Of a stretch of 64,000 nucleotides of DNA, positions 35,866-43,328 are shown one piece after another. The DNA is taken from NCBI GenBank assembly GCA_934573855.1, contig CAKTMF010000006.1:89852-153851 (forward strand). The letters run 5' to 3'. The notes under the pieces are model-generated. The model ran no database searches and was not told where the DNA came from. It saw nothing but the letters and a program-made list of their open reading frames with translations. The stretch is from an uncultured Oscillospiraceae bacterium. Its GTDB lineage: Bacteria > Bacillota > Clostridia > Oscillospirales > Oscillospiraceae. The first letter of the stretch is position 1. Each line of letters begins with the position of its first letter. Made by a program: the position numbers and the translations under genes.

Positions 35866-37145
35866 TGGAAGACCGCGTTTATTTCTGCATAGACATGAAG
35901 ACGTTCTACGCCTCGGTCGAATGCGCGGAGCGGGGGCTCAACCCCTTTGAGACGAACCTCGCGGTGACGGACCTCTCCCGCGGAAAGAACGCGCTGTGCC
36001 TCGCCGTAAGCCCGAAGCTCAAGGCGCAGGGCGTGCGCAACCGCTGCCGTATCTCCGAGATACCAGGCAGCATAAAATACATCGCCGCGCCGCCGCGCAT
36101 GCAGCTTTATATAGAATACGCCGCCGATATCTATTCCATCTATCTCGACTACTTCGACCCGCGGGACATACATGTGTATTCCATAGACGAGTCGTTCATC
36201 GACGCGACGCGCTATCTCGGCGTGTACGGCATGACGCCCCGCGAGCTTGCGAAGCGGCTCATGGACGAGATCGCCGAGCGGCTGCACATCCCCTCCACCG
36301 CCGGTATCGGGGCGAACCTTTACCTCGCGAAGATCGCGCTGGACATCACCGCCAAGCATACAAAGGATCACATGGGCTACCTCACCGAGGAGCTTTACCG
36401 CGCCACGCTCTGGGATCACCAGCCGATAACCGATTTCTGGCACGTTGCGAAGGGTACTCAGGCGCGGCTGGAGCACAACGGCATGCGCACCATGCGCGAC
36501 GTGGCGAACGCCGACCCGGAGCTTCTCTACAGGCTCTTCGGCGTCGATGCGGAGCTTCTCATCGACCATGCGTGGGGGCGGGAGAGCTGCCTCATCGAGG
36601 ATATAAAAAACTACCGCAGCCGCAGTCACTCCGTGTCGTTCTCGCAGATACTCCCCCGCGACTACCGCTTTGACGAGGCGCGCACCGTCATGCGCGAGAT
36701 GGTTCTTCACGGCTGCCACGAGCTTATGAAGCGCGGCGTGATATCGAAGCGGATAGGTATCCTCGTCGGCTACTCCCACGACATCTGCCCCGCCGCCAAG
36801 GGTACGGCCAAGCTCGTGAGCGCCACGAACGTAAGCTCCCTAATGGAGCCGCCGGTGCTGGAGCTGTTCGGACGTATCGTTAGGGCGGACACCCCAATAC
36901 GCAGGCTCGCCATAAGCTTCGACGACACGGTGGACGAGGGCTGCGAGGGCTATGACTTTTTCACGGACTCCGACGCGGTGGAGCGTGAACGCAAGCGTGA
37001 GCGGACGGTGCTGGAGCTTGCCGCGCGCTACGGGAAGAACGCGGTCCTGCGCGGCACCAGCTTCATGCCGGGCGCGACGCAGCGGGAGCGCAACGAGATG
37101 ATAGGAGGTCACCGGGCGGGATATGACGAGACAGGAAAGAGCTAA
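35865..37145 (+). CDS. Y-family DNA polymerase, UmuC/UvrX type
   Basis: 426 residues. VYFCIDMKTFYASVECAERG (first metal-binding Asp), VYSIDESFIDATRYLG (second acidic pair), PSTAGIGANLYLAKIALDIT. The little-finger region is present. Translesion polymerase, expected to be SOS-induced. ATG at 35865 shares a base with the repressor stop; overlaps yolD by 23 bp. Confidence 0.93.
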   Translation: MEDRVYFCIDMKTFYASVECAERGLNPFETNLAVTDLSRGKNALCLAVSPKLKAQGVRNRCRISEIPGSIKYIAAPPRMQLYIEYAADIYSIYLDYFDPRDIHVYSIDESFIDATRYLGVYGMTPRELAKRLMDEIAERLHIPSTAGIGANLYLAKIALDITAKHTKDHMGYLTEELYRATLWDHQPITDFWHVAKGTQARLEHNGMRTMRDVANADPELLYRLFGVDAELLIDHAWGRESCLIEDIKNYRSRSHSVSFSQILPRDYRFDEARTVMREMVLHGCHELMKRGVISKRIGILVGYSHDICPAAKGTAKLVSATNVSSLMEPPVLELFGRIVRADTPIRRLAISFDDTVDEGCEGYDFFTDSDAVERERKRERTVLELAARYGKNAVLRGTSFMPGATQRERNEMIGGHRAGYDETGKS

Positions 37146-37443
37146 GCAATTCATGGCCTTCGACGCGATGAAGGGACTGCAGGAGGCCCTGCGCGACCGC
37201 GAGGAGCGCCACAGCCGCGTCGAAAAGCACGACATATCCGAAGAGCAGGCGGAGAAAAACTCCGCCGTGTTCGCCCGCCTCTCCAAGGGTTCGTCCGTGC
37301 GCGTAGAGTGCTGGCACGCCTTTCACGACGTGACTCTCAGCGGCACGGTGTCCGACGTGAGCCTTGCCTTCGGGTATCTCACGCTCGGCGGCGAGCGGAT
37401 ATACTTCACCGACGTATACTCCGTGCAGCTCACCGGCGCTTAG
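37123..37443 (+). CDS. YolD-like protein
   Basis: 106 residues: RAKQFMAFDAMKGLQEALRD at the N-terminus and FHDVTLSGTVSDVSLAFGYL at the C-terminus match YolD-like proteins, which are regularly paired with UvrX/UmuC polymerases in Firmicutes. Third gene of the repressor-polymerase-YolD cassette. Molecular role not established. Confidence 0.85.
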   Translation: MTRQERAKQFMAFDAMKGLQEALRDREERHSRVEKHDISEEQAEKNSAVFARLSKGSSVRVECWHAFHDVTLSGTVSDVSLAFGYLTLGGERIYFTDVYSVQLTGA

Positions 37444-37572
37444 ACCGCGGAGAGTGTCTGAAATACCGCGCGGATTTATACAAATGTCCGCGATACGACG
37501 TGGATTTTTCCGCTTTTTTCTGTTATACTGGAGAAAAAAGTCTGCGGGATATCCGCGAAAGGAGCTTTTCGT

Positions 37573-39132
37573 ATGAAGCAGGATACCTTCGAGGGCAAGG
37601 CCAGGACACGAAACGGCGTTATGCGCGTGGTCTTTTCGGCTATCTGCATTATACTGGAGGGTCTTTTCATTATCGGTCTGCTGACAAGGCTGAACCAATA
37701 CGGCACGATCATCAACATAATAACGCGGCTGCTGGCCGGAACGCTGGTGCTTCTTCTGTGCGCGTCGGACAGAACGTCGTACATGAAGGTGCCGTGGATA
37801 ATACTCATACTCATTCTCCCCGTCATGGGCGTGAGCATGTATCTCTTCATCGGCCTCAACGGCGGCACGCGCAGGATGAGGGACCGCTACGAAAAGATCG
37901 ACGCGGAGCTGCTCCCGCTCCTGCCCGACGGGCGCGGGGAGCTTGATGCGCTGAACGAGAAGATACCCAGGGCCGGAAACATCGCCGGGTACATACAGCG
38001 CAACGCCCATTACCCCGTGTACCGGAACACCGACGTCGTCTACCTTGACGATGCGATGAAGGGGCTTCAGGCCCAGCTCGCCGACCTCGCGAAGGCGGAG
38101 AAGTTCATCTTCATGGAATACCACGCCATCGAGGACGCCGAGGCATGGCACATGATACAGGCTGTCCTTGAGGAGCGTGTGAAGGCCGGGGTGGACGTGC
38201 GCGTATTTTACGATGACATCGGCTCCATCGGCTTCATCAACCGGGATTTCAGCAAGAAGCTCGAGGCCGTGGGCATACGCTGCCGGGTGTTCAACCCCTT
38301 CGTGCCGGTACTCAATCTCTTCCTAAACAACCGCGACCACCGCAAGATCACCGTCATCGACGGCAGGATCGGCTACACCGGCGGCTACAATCTCGCGAAC
38401 GAGTATTTTAACCTCACCCATCCCTACGGACAGTGGAAGGACACCGGCGTCCGTCTCGAGGGCGAGGCCGTCCAGGCCCTGACGGAGATGTTCCTTGAGA
38501 TGTGGAACGCCGTCAGCGGCAGCGACGAGGACGACGCCGACTTCGGCGCCTACCTTTCTCTCTCCGGCGGCGAGGAGCGGCAGGGCGGCTTTGTCCAGCC
38601 CTATGCCGACAGTCCGCTGGACGACGAGCGTGTGGGCGAGGAGGTATATATCAGTATGCTCAACAAGGCGGAGCGCTACTGCTGGTTCGTCACCCCCTAC
38701 CTCATCATTTCGGACGAGATGACGCATGCCATGCGTCTCGCGGCAAAGCGCGGCGTAGACGTGCGTATCATCACGCCCGGTATCCCCGACAAAAAGATCG
38801 TCTACAGCGTCACCCGCTCTTTCTACAACAGTCTTGTCAGGCACGGCGTGCGCATTTACGAGTGGTCTCCCGGCTTCTGCCACGCGAAGATGAGCGTCGC
38901 GGACGACTGCATGGCCACCTGCGGGACGATAAATCTCGACTACCGGAGCCTTTATCACCATTTTGAAAACGGCTGCTTCATGGCGGACTGCGGAGCGGTG
39001 CTGGACATCCGCGACGACATGGGCCGCATGATGGGTGAGAGCCGCGAGGTCACGGAAAAATACCGCGCGGGACGCAGTGCGTACCTGCGTCTGGGTCAGC
39101 TGTTCCTCAGACTGTTCGCGGGACTGCTGTGA
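37573..39132 (+). CDS. cls: Cardiolipin synthase (two HKD motifs)
   Basis: 519 residues. Two N-terminal membrane helices, then two phospholipase D motifs: His256-Lys258-Asp263 (HRKITVIDGRIGYTGG) and His437-Lys439-Asp444 (HAKMSVADDCMATCGT). Condenses two phosphatidylglycerols to cardiolipin and glycerol at the membrane. AAAGGAG upstream. Confidence 0.95.
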   Translation: MKQDTFEGKARTRNGVMRVVFSAICIILEGLFIIGLLTRLNQYGTIINIITRLLAGTLVLLLCASDRTSYMKVPWIILILILPVMGVSMYLFIGLNGGTRRMRDRYEKIDAELLPLLPDGRGELDALNEKIPRAGNIAGYIQRNAHYPVYRNTDVVYLDDAMKGLQAQLADLAKAEKFIFMEYHAIEDAEAWHMIQAVLEERVKAGVDVRVFYDDIGSIGFINRDFSKKLEAVGIRCRVFNPFVPVLNLFLNNRDHRKITVIDGRIGYTGGYNLANEYFNLTHPYGQWKDTGVRLEGEAVQALTEMFLEMWNAVSGSDEDDADFGAYLSLSGGEERQGGFVQPYADSPLDDERVGEEVYISMLNKAERYCWFVTPYLIISDEMTHAMRLAAKRGVDVRIITPGIPDKKIVYSVTRSFYNSLVRHGVRIYEWSPGFCHAKMSVADDCMATCGTINLDYRSLYHHFENGCFMADCGAVLDIRDDMGRMMGESREVTEKYRAGRSAYLRLGQLFLRLFAGLL

Positions 39133-39166
39133 CCGGCTGCGCACAGGATAACGAAGGGAATACGTT

Positions 39167-39640
39167 ATGACGGAAACACAGCGGAAGATCGAGTTGCTGA
39201 AAAGGATCGCCCACCGCTTCAACGAGGCCGATGTCGTGTGGGCGCTGGGCGCGTCAATGCTGCTCTATTTCAAGGGAATCGCCCCGGAGTTCCACGATAT
39301 AGACCTGATGATCTCAAGCGGCGACGCGGAGCGTGTCAGGGCCATTTTGTGCGGGATGGGCGAGCTTCAGCCCTTCGATCCGAACCCGAAGTACCGTACC
39401 GAGGCGTTCATGGAGTTTGTCATTGACTCCGTAGACGTCGACGTTATGGCCGGCTTTTCTATCCTGAGCGGTGGAAAGCTCCATGACTGTTCTCTGCGTG
39501 AGGATCAGATTTCGGAGACGATGGCGCTGGGGCCGGAGCTTATCCCTCTGCAATCCCCCATGCTGTGGTGCGAATACTACCGCCTGATGGGGCGTACCGA
39601 AAAGGTCCGTATGATAGAGGACGCCATGAAGCGCGACTGA
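39167..39640 (+). CDS. Nucleotidyltransferase-fold protein
   Basis: 157 residues. VVWALGASMLLYFKGIAPEF, then HDIDLMISSGD and DSVDVDVMAGFSIL give the Gx(S)...DxD plus later Asp pattern of minimal nucleotidyltransferases (AbiEii/DUF-type). No antitoxin-like partner adjacent, so a toxin role is not supported. Substrate unknown. Confidence 0.7.
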   Translation: MTETQRKIELLKRIAHRFNEADVVWALGASMLLYFKGIAPEFHDIDLMISSGDAERVRAILCGMGELQPFDPNPKYRTEAFMEFVIDSVDVDVMAGFSILSGGKLHDCSLREDQISETMALGPELIPLQSPMLWCEYYRLMGRTEKVRMIEDAMKRD

Positions 39641-39711
39641 TGTTTTCATCTCTCGCCAAGCCGGCGCGCCTTTGTACGGCAGCGGCTGTATCCCGGCACA
39701 AGGAGAAATTT

Positions 39712-40440
39712 ATGACTGACCGACGATTTTTTACCTCCGATCAGCTGAAATCCATCGCCCTCGGCGCCATGCTGCTCGACCACCTCTATGTCACGGTGTT
39801 CCCCGGGCAGCTATGGATGAACTGTGCGGGACGTATCGCCTTCCCGCTGTTTGCCTTTGAACTCGTGCAGGGCTATATCCACACCCGCGATCTGCGCCGC
39901 TATGCCGCGCGGCTGCTCATTCTGGCGCTGCTGTCCGAGATACCGTTCAATATGGCTGTCGGGGCGTCGCTCTTATTTCCTCAGCGGCAGAACGTCGTGT
40001 GGACGCTGCTCGCGGGTCTCGCCGTCTGCCTCTGCGCCGACAGGCTCGCGGCGGAGAGCGCCGTTTCCGGAAGGCTCCCGTACCTGCCGGGACTGCTGGG
40101 CGCGCTGCTGCTGCCGGGGCTGCTCATGACCGACTACGGCACGGACGGCGTGATGCTCATCCTGCTATTCTGGCTCACCCGCTCCGGCGGGGTACTCTGC
40201 GGCGTCCTCCAGGCCGCGGTGATGTTCGTGATGTGGCAGTTCATGTTCGTCGGGCGGGTCGTTTTCATCGGCGCGTTCGGGCTTCAGACGCAGTGCTTCG
40301 CGCTGCTCTCCCTGCCGCTCATATGGCTGTATAACGGCAGGCGCGGCATGCACGGCAGGGTCCCGCAATGCGCCGCCTACGCATTCTATCCCGTACATCT
40401 GCTGATACTGGGGGCCGTCCGTATACTGAGCGCCGCGTGA
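39712..40440 (+). CDS. TraX family membrane protein
   Basis: 242 residues, about seven to eight helices; SDQLKSIALGAMLLDHLYVT, RIAFPLFAFELVQGYIHTRD and LSEIPFNMAVG are TraX signatures. On F plasmid TraX acetylates pilin; in Firmicutes chromosomes the role is unknown and no conjugation genes are nearby. AAGGAG upstream of the ATG at 39712. Confidence 0.88.
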   Translation: MTDRRFFTSDQLKSIALGAMLLDHLYVTVFPGQLWMNCAGRIAFPLFAFELVQGYIHTRDLRRYAARLLILALLSEIPFNMAVGASLLFPQRQNVVWTLLAGLAVCLCADRLAAESAVSGRLPYLPGLLGALLLPGLLMTDYGTDGVMLILLFWLTRSGGVLCGVLQAAVMFVMWQFMFVGRVVFIGAFGLQTQCFALLSLPLIWLYNGRRGMHGRVPQCAAYAFYPVHLLILGAVRILSAA

Positions 40441-40451
40441 GCGGCAGGGGC

Positions 40452-40480
40452 TTGAAATAGCGGCACGGCTGTGCTAAAAT
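40452..40480 (+). promoter_or_regulatory. Promoter of the His-rich/CooT gene pair
   Basis: TTGAAA (40452-40457), 17 bp, TAAAAT (40475-40480). Confidence 0.65.
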
Positions 40481-40511
40481 CTGATAAAAAGAGTATTCAG
40501 GAGGCTTTACT

Positions 40512-40751
40512 ATGCACGAACATCCTCATGAGCATGACCACGTCCACGCTCACAAGGCCCACTCCCCCGAGGAGGCGCTGGCCCTGCTTTCCTACATGGC
40601 CGATCACAACAAGCACCATGCCGAAGAGCTTCACGAGCTGGCTCACGATATGGACGACGCTTCCGCCGCGCTCATCCACGAGGCGGTGGAGCTGTTCAAC
40701 GCCGGCAACGAGAAGCTTGAAAAGGCGCTGCATATGCTTAAAGGAGAGTAA
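40512..40751 (+). CDS. His-rich small protein, probable nickel-binding partner of CooT
   Basis: 79 residues with 14 His, eight within the first 17 (MHEHPHEHDHVHAHKAH). The rest is an amphipathic alpha-helical segment (AELHELAHDMDDASAALIHE). The His run suggests metal storage or delivery. It ends 2 bp before cooT, so nickel is the likely metal (inference). Confidence 0.8.
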   Translation: MHEHPHEHDHVHAHKAHSPEEALALLSYMADHNKHHAEELHELAHDMDDASAALIHEAVELFNAGNEKLEKALHMLKGE

Positions 40752-40753
40752 CC

Positions 40754-40954
40754 ATGTGCCTTTCTATAGTGTACGATGAGGACCAGAACCTTCTCTGCGA
40801 TAACGTGATGATGGTGGATCAGAAGGAGCCGGGCAAGCTGGATTTTTACAACATCCTCGGCGTCCGCACCACCGTTTTCGGCAGCATCGAGAAGATAAAC
40901 CTCATGGATAACCGCATAACCGTGAAAAGGTCCCCCGCCCCGCAGGAGAGCTGA
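40754..40954 (+). CDS. cooT: CooT-family nickel-binding protein
   Basis: 66 residues beginning MCLSIVY, the CooT signature in which Cys2 binds Ni(II) in the homodimer; KLDFYNILGVRTTVFGSIEK and INLMDNRITVK match the rest of the small beta-barrel. CooT acts with CooC and CooJ in CODH maturation. Here it follows a His-rich protein (possibly CooJ-like in role), while a CooC-type ATPase lies 7 kb upstream. Confidence 0.9.
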   Translation: MCLSIVYDEDQNLLCDNVMMVDQKEPGKLDFYNILGVRTTVFGSIEKINLMDNRITVKRSPAPQES

Positions 40955-40984
40955 CGCGGCAAAGCGCCCATTTCGGGAAAAAGC

Positions 40985-41036
40985 ACCCGGCGCCCCGTTC
41001 ATACGAACGGGGCGCCGGGTCTGCGTTTTTTCTGTT
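40985..41036. terminator. Bidirectional terminator between cooT and iscU
   Basis: 16-bp perfect GC-rich stem (40985-41000 with 41005-41020), ATAC loop, then GCGTTTTTTC. Confidence 0.85.
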
Positions 41037-41471
41037 TTACACCATGCGGCAGGACTCACAGTCATGCTCCTCGGGGAACTTGCTGTGGTCGTACTCTATG
41101 CCGTTTTTGTCATAGTAGTCCTTGATAGCCGACTTTATCGACTCCTCCGCCAGCACCGAGCAGTGGAGCTTGTGCGCGGGCAGTCCGCCCAGAGCGTCGA
41201 CCACCTGCTTGTTGGTGATGGCAAGCGCCTCCTCGACGGTCTTGCCCTTGACCATCTCGGTGGCCATGGAGGAGGAGGCTATGGCGCTGCCGCAGCCGAA
41301 TGTCTCGAACTTCACGTCCGTGATGACGTCGTTGTCTATCTTGAGATACATCTTCATTATATCGCCGCACTTGGCGTTGCCGACCTCGCCGACGCCGTCG
41401 GCGTTCTCGATCTCGCCCACATTGCGGGGATTCATGAAATGATCCATTACCGTTTCTGTGTATAAAGCCAT
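41037..41471 (-). CDS. iscU: Fe-S cluster scaffold IscU/NifU-like
   Basis: 144 residues. Three scaffold Cys: NAKCGDIMKM, TFGCGSAIAS and LHCSVLAEES; C-terminal HDCESC adds two more. Fe-S assembly scaffold that receives sulfur from the desulfurase encoded 10 bp upstream. Confidence 0.95.
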   Translation of the reverse strand: MALYTETVMDHFMNPRNVGEIENADGVGEVGNAKCGDIMKMYLKIDNDVITDVKFETFGCGSAIASSSMATEMVKGKTVEEALAITNKQVVDALGGLPAHKLHCSVLAEESIKSAIKDYYDKNGIEYDHSKFPEEHDCESCRMV

Positions 41472-41481
41472 GATGTCCTCC

Positions 41482-42666
41482 TTATAAGATGAATTTTTTC
41501 TTGCCCGCGACGAGGTCCTTCCACATGGGGCTCATGCCGCGCAGGTACTCGACGATCTCCGGTACGGCGGCGAGGATCTGGTCTATCTCTTCCTCGGTGT
41601 TCTCCTCACACAGCGACAGGCGCAGCGAGCCGTGCGCCACCTCGTGCGGCCGTCCGATGGCGAGCAGCACATGCGACGGGTCGAGCGAGCCGGAGGTGCA
41701 GGCGCTGCCGGAGGAAGCGCAAATGCCCTTCGCGTCCAGCAGGAGCAGCAGGCTCTCGCCCTCGATACCCTCGAAGCAGAAGTTCACGTTGCCGGGCAGG
41801 CGGTTCTTGGGGTCGCCGTTGAGGGCGCTGTGCGGTATCTTTGAAAGGCCGTCGATGAGCTTATCGCGCAGGGCGGTCATCTTCTCCGCGTTCTCGGGCA
41901 GGTGGTCAACGGCCGCCTTCAGCGCCGCCGCCATGCCGACGATGGCGGGGATGTTCTCGGTGCCGGCGCGCTTGCCGCGCTCCTGAGCGCCGCCCTCGAT
42001 GATGTTGGTGAGGGGTATGCCGCCCTTTGCGTACAGAACTCCTATGCCCTTGGGGCCGTGGAACTTATGCGCGGAGAGGGAGAGCATGTCTATGTTCTGG
42101 TCCCTGACGTTCACGGGGACGTGTCCAACCGCCTGAACGGCGTCGGTGTGGAACAGAACTCCCCTCTCGCGGCAGACCGCGCCGATCTCCTTTATGGGGA
42201 GGATGGAGCCGATCTCGTTATTCGCGAACATGGTCGTCACGAGGCAGGTATCCGGGCGGATGGCGTCCGCGACCTGCTGCGCGGTGATGTTTCCCAGCTC
42301 GCCCACAGGGAGCAGCTCTATCTCAAAGCCCCGCTTTTCAAGCTTTTTCAGGGTGTGCAGCACGGCGTGATGTTCAAAGGCGGTGGAGATTATGTGCTTT
42401 TTGCCCTTTCTCTCGCCTATCGCCGCGGCGGAGATTATCGCCTGATTGTCGGCCTCGCTGCCGCCGGAGGTGAAATATACCTCTCTGGGCTGGCAGCCGA
42501 GACATTCGGCCACGGTCTCGCGCGCCTTCTGCAGCGCCTCGGCCGCGTCCTGACCTATGGAATGCAGGCTCGATGGGTTGCCGTAATGCTCGGTGAGATA
42601 CGGCAGCATTGCCTCAAGCGCCGTTTTGCTCAGCTTTGTTGTGGCTGCGTTGTCTGCGTATATCAT
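41482..42666 (-). CDS. iscS: Cysteine desulfurase IscS/NifS
   Basis: 394 residues. PLP-binding Lys in SLSAHKFHGPKGIGVLYAKG, catalytic Cys in ASSGSACTSGSLDPSHVL, N-terminal IYADNAATTKLS. Supplies persulfide sulfur to IscU for Fe-S clusters, in demand here for the dehydratase and activase proteins. Confidence 0.96.
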   Translation of the reverse strand: MIYADNAATTKLSKTALEAMLPYLTEHYGNPSSLHSIGQDAAEALQKARETVAECLGCQPREVYFTSGGSEADNQAIISAAAIGERKGKKHIISTAFEHHAVLHTLKKLEKRGFEIELLPVGELGNITAQQVADAIRPDTCLVTTMFANNEIGSILPIKEIGAVCRERGVLFHTDAVQAVGHVPVNVRDQNIDMLSLSAHKFHGPKGIGVLYAKGGIPLTNIIEGGAQERGKRAGTENIPAIVGMAAALKAAVDHLPENAEKMTALRDKLIDGLSKIPHSALNGDPKNRLPGNVNFCFEGIEGESLLLLLDAKGICASSGSACTSGSLDPSHVLLAIGRPHEVAHGSLRLSLCEENTEEEIDQILAAVPEIVEYLRGMSPMWKDLVAGKKKFIL

Positions 42667-42754
42667 AATGTCACCTCAATTTACGCGGCTCCCGAAGGCC
42701 ATTCCCCACCGGGGCTTCGCGGCCTCAGTCGCCGTTTTTCTCTGTTGCGGCCTT

Positions 42755-42787
42755 ATTATAGCTTCAATTGCCTACTATGTCAATAGG
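42755..42787 (-). promoter_or_regulatory. isc promoter with Rrf2/IscR-type operator
   Basis: Minus strand TTGACA (42783-42778), 17 bp, TATAAT (42760-42755). A CCTA-N9-TAGG palindrome (42771-42787) covers the -35 box, placed as an Rrf2-type repressor site. The rrf2 gene lies just upstream and reads in the same direction. Confidence 0.7.
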
Positions 42788-42810
42788 TTTTGTAGTATTT
42801 TTTATAAAAC

Positions 42811-42838
42811 CGGAGCGCCATGAAATACGGCGCTCCGC
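42811..42838 (-). terminator. Terminator of the rrf2 gene
   Basis: 9-bp stem (42811-42819 with 42829-42837); on the minus strand it is followed by GTTTTATAAAAAA. Confidence 0.75.
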
Positions 42839-42852
42839 CAATTTGATCCGGC

Positions 42853-43272
42853 TCAGCCGCCAAGGCTCCTCGCCTGGGTCAGGACGTCCTCGAGGCTTAT
42901 ACCGTCAAGGTACTCGTCGATGACCTTCTGCAGTCCCTGCCATATGGGCAGCGTCACGCATTCCGAACACTTCGGGCAGGGATTCGTCTGTCCCTCGAGG
43001 CAGGCCACAGGGGCCATGCTACCCTCGGCGGCGCGGACTATCTCGCCCACGGTGTAGTCTCCGGGCGGCTTTATGAGCCGGTATCCGCCGCCTGACCCCC
43101 GCGAGGTCTGCAAAAGCCCCGCGCGGTTCAGTACCGGGATGATCTGCTCAAGATATTTTTTGGAAATATCCTCGCGCTCTGCGATGTCCTTGAGAGGGAC
43201 GAAGCCGTCCTCCTGATGCTGCGCGAGGTCGAGCATCATGCGCAGCGCATATCTGCCGCGTGTCGAGATCAT
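42853..43272 (-). CDS. Rrf2-family regulator, IscR-like
   Basis: 139 residues. Winged helix MISTRGRYALRMMLDLAQHQ, KDIAEREDISKKYLEQIIPV, GSGGGYRLIKP, and three Cys in ACLEGQTNPCPKCSEC that may bind an Fe-S cluster. Directly upstream of iscS-iscU, so an IscR-like sensor of Fe-S status is the best reading. Confidence 0.92.
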   Translation of the reverse strand: MISTRGRYALRMMLDLAQHQEDGFVPLKDIAEREDISKKYLEQIIPVLNRAGLLQTSRGSGGGYRLIKPPGDYTVGEIVRAAEGSMAPVACLEGQTNPCPKCSECVTLPIWQGLQKVIDEYLDGISLEDVLTQARSLGG

Positions 43273-43328
43273 TTATAATGCACCGCCTTTCGCTTTTGCC
43301 GCGCCGGTGCGCGGCAGTGTCTCACCGT

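Noticed and set aside
39167..39640. Type IV toxin-antitoxin (AbiE) system
   Set aside because: A nucleotidyltransferase-fold protein is present, but the neighbours are cardiolipin synthase and TraX, with no antitoxin-like gene.
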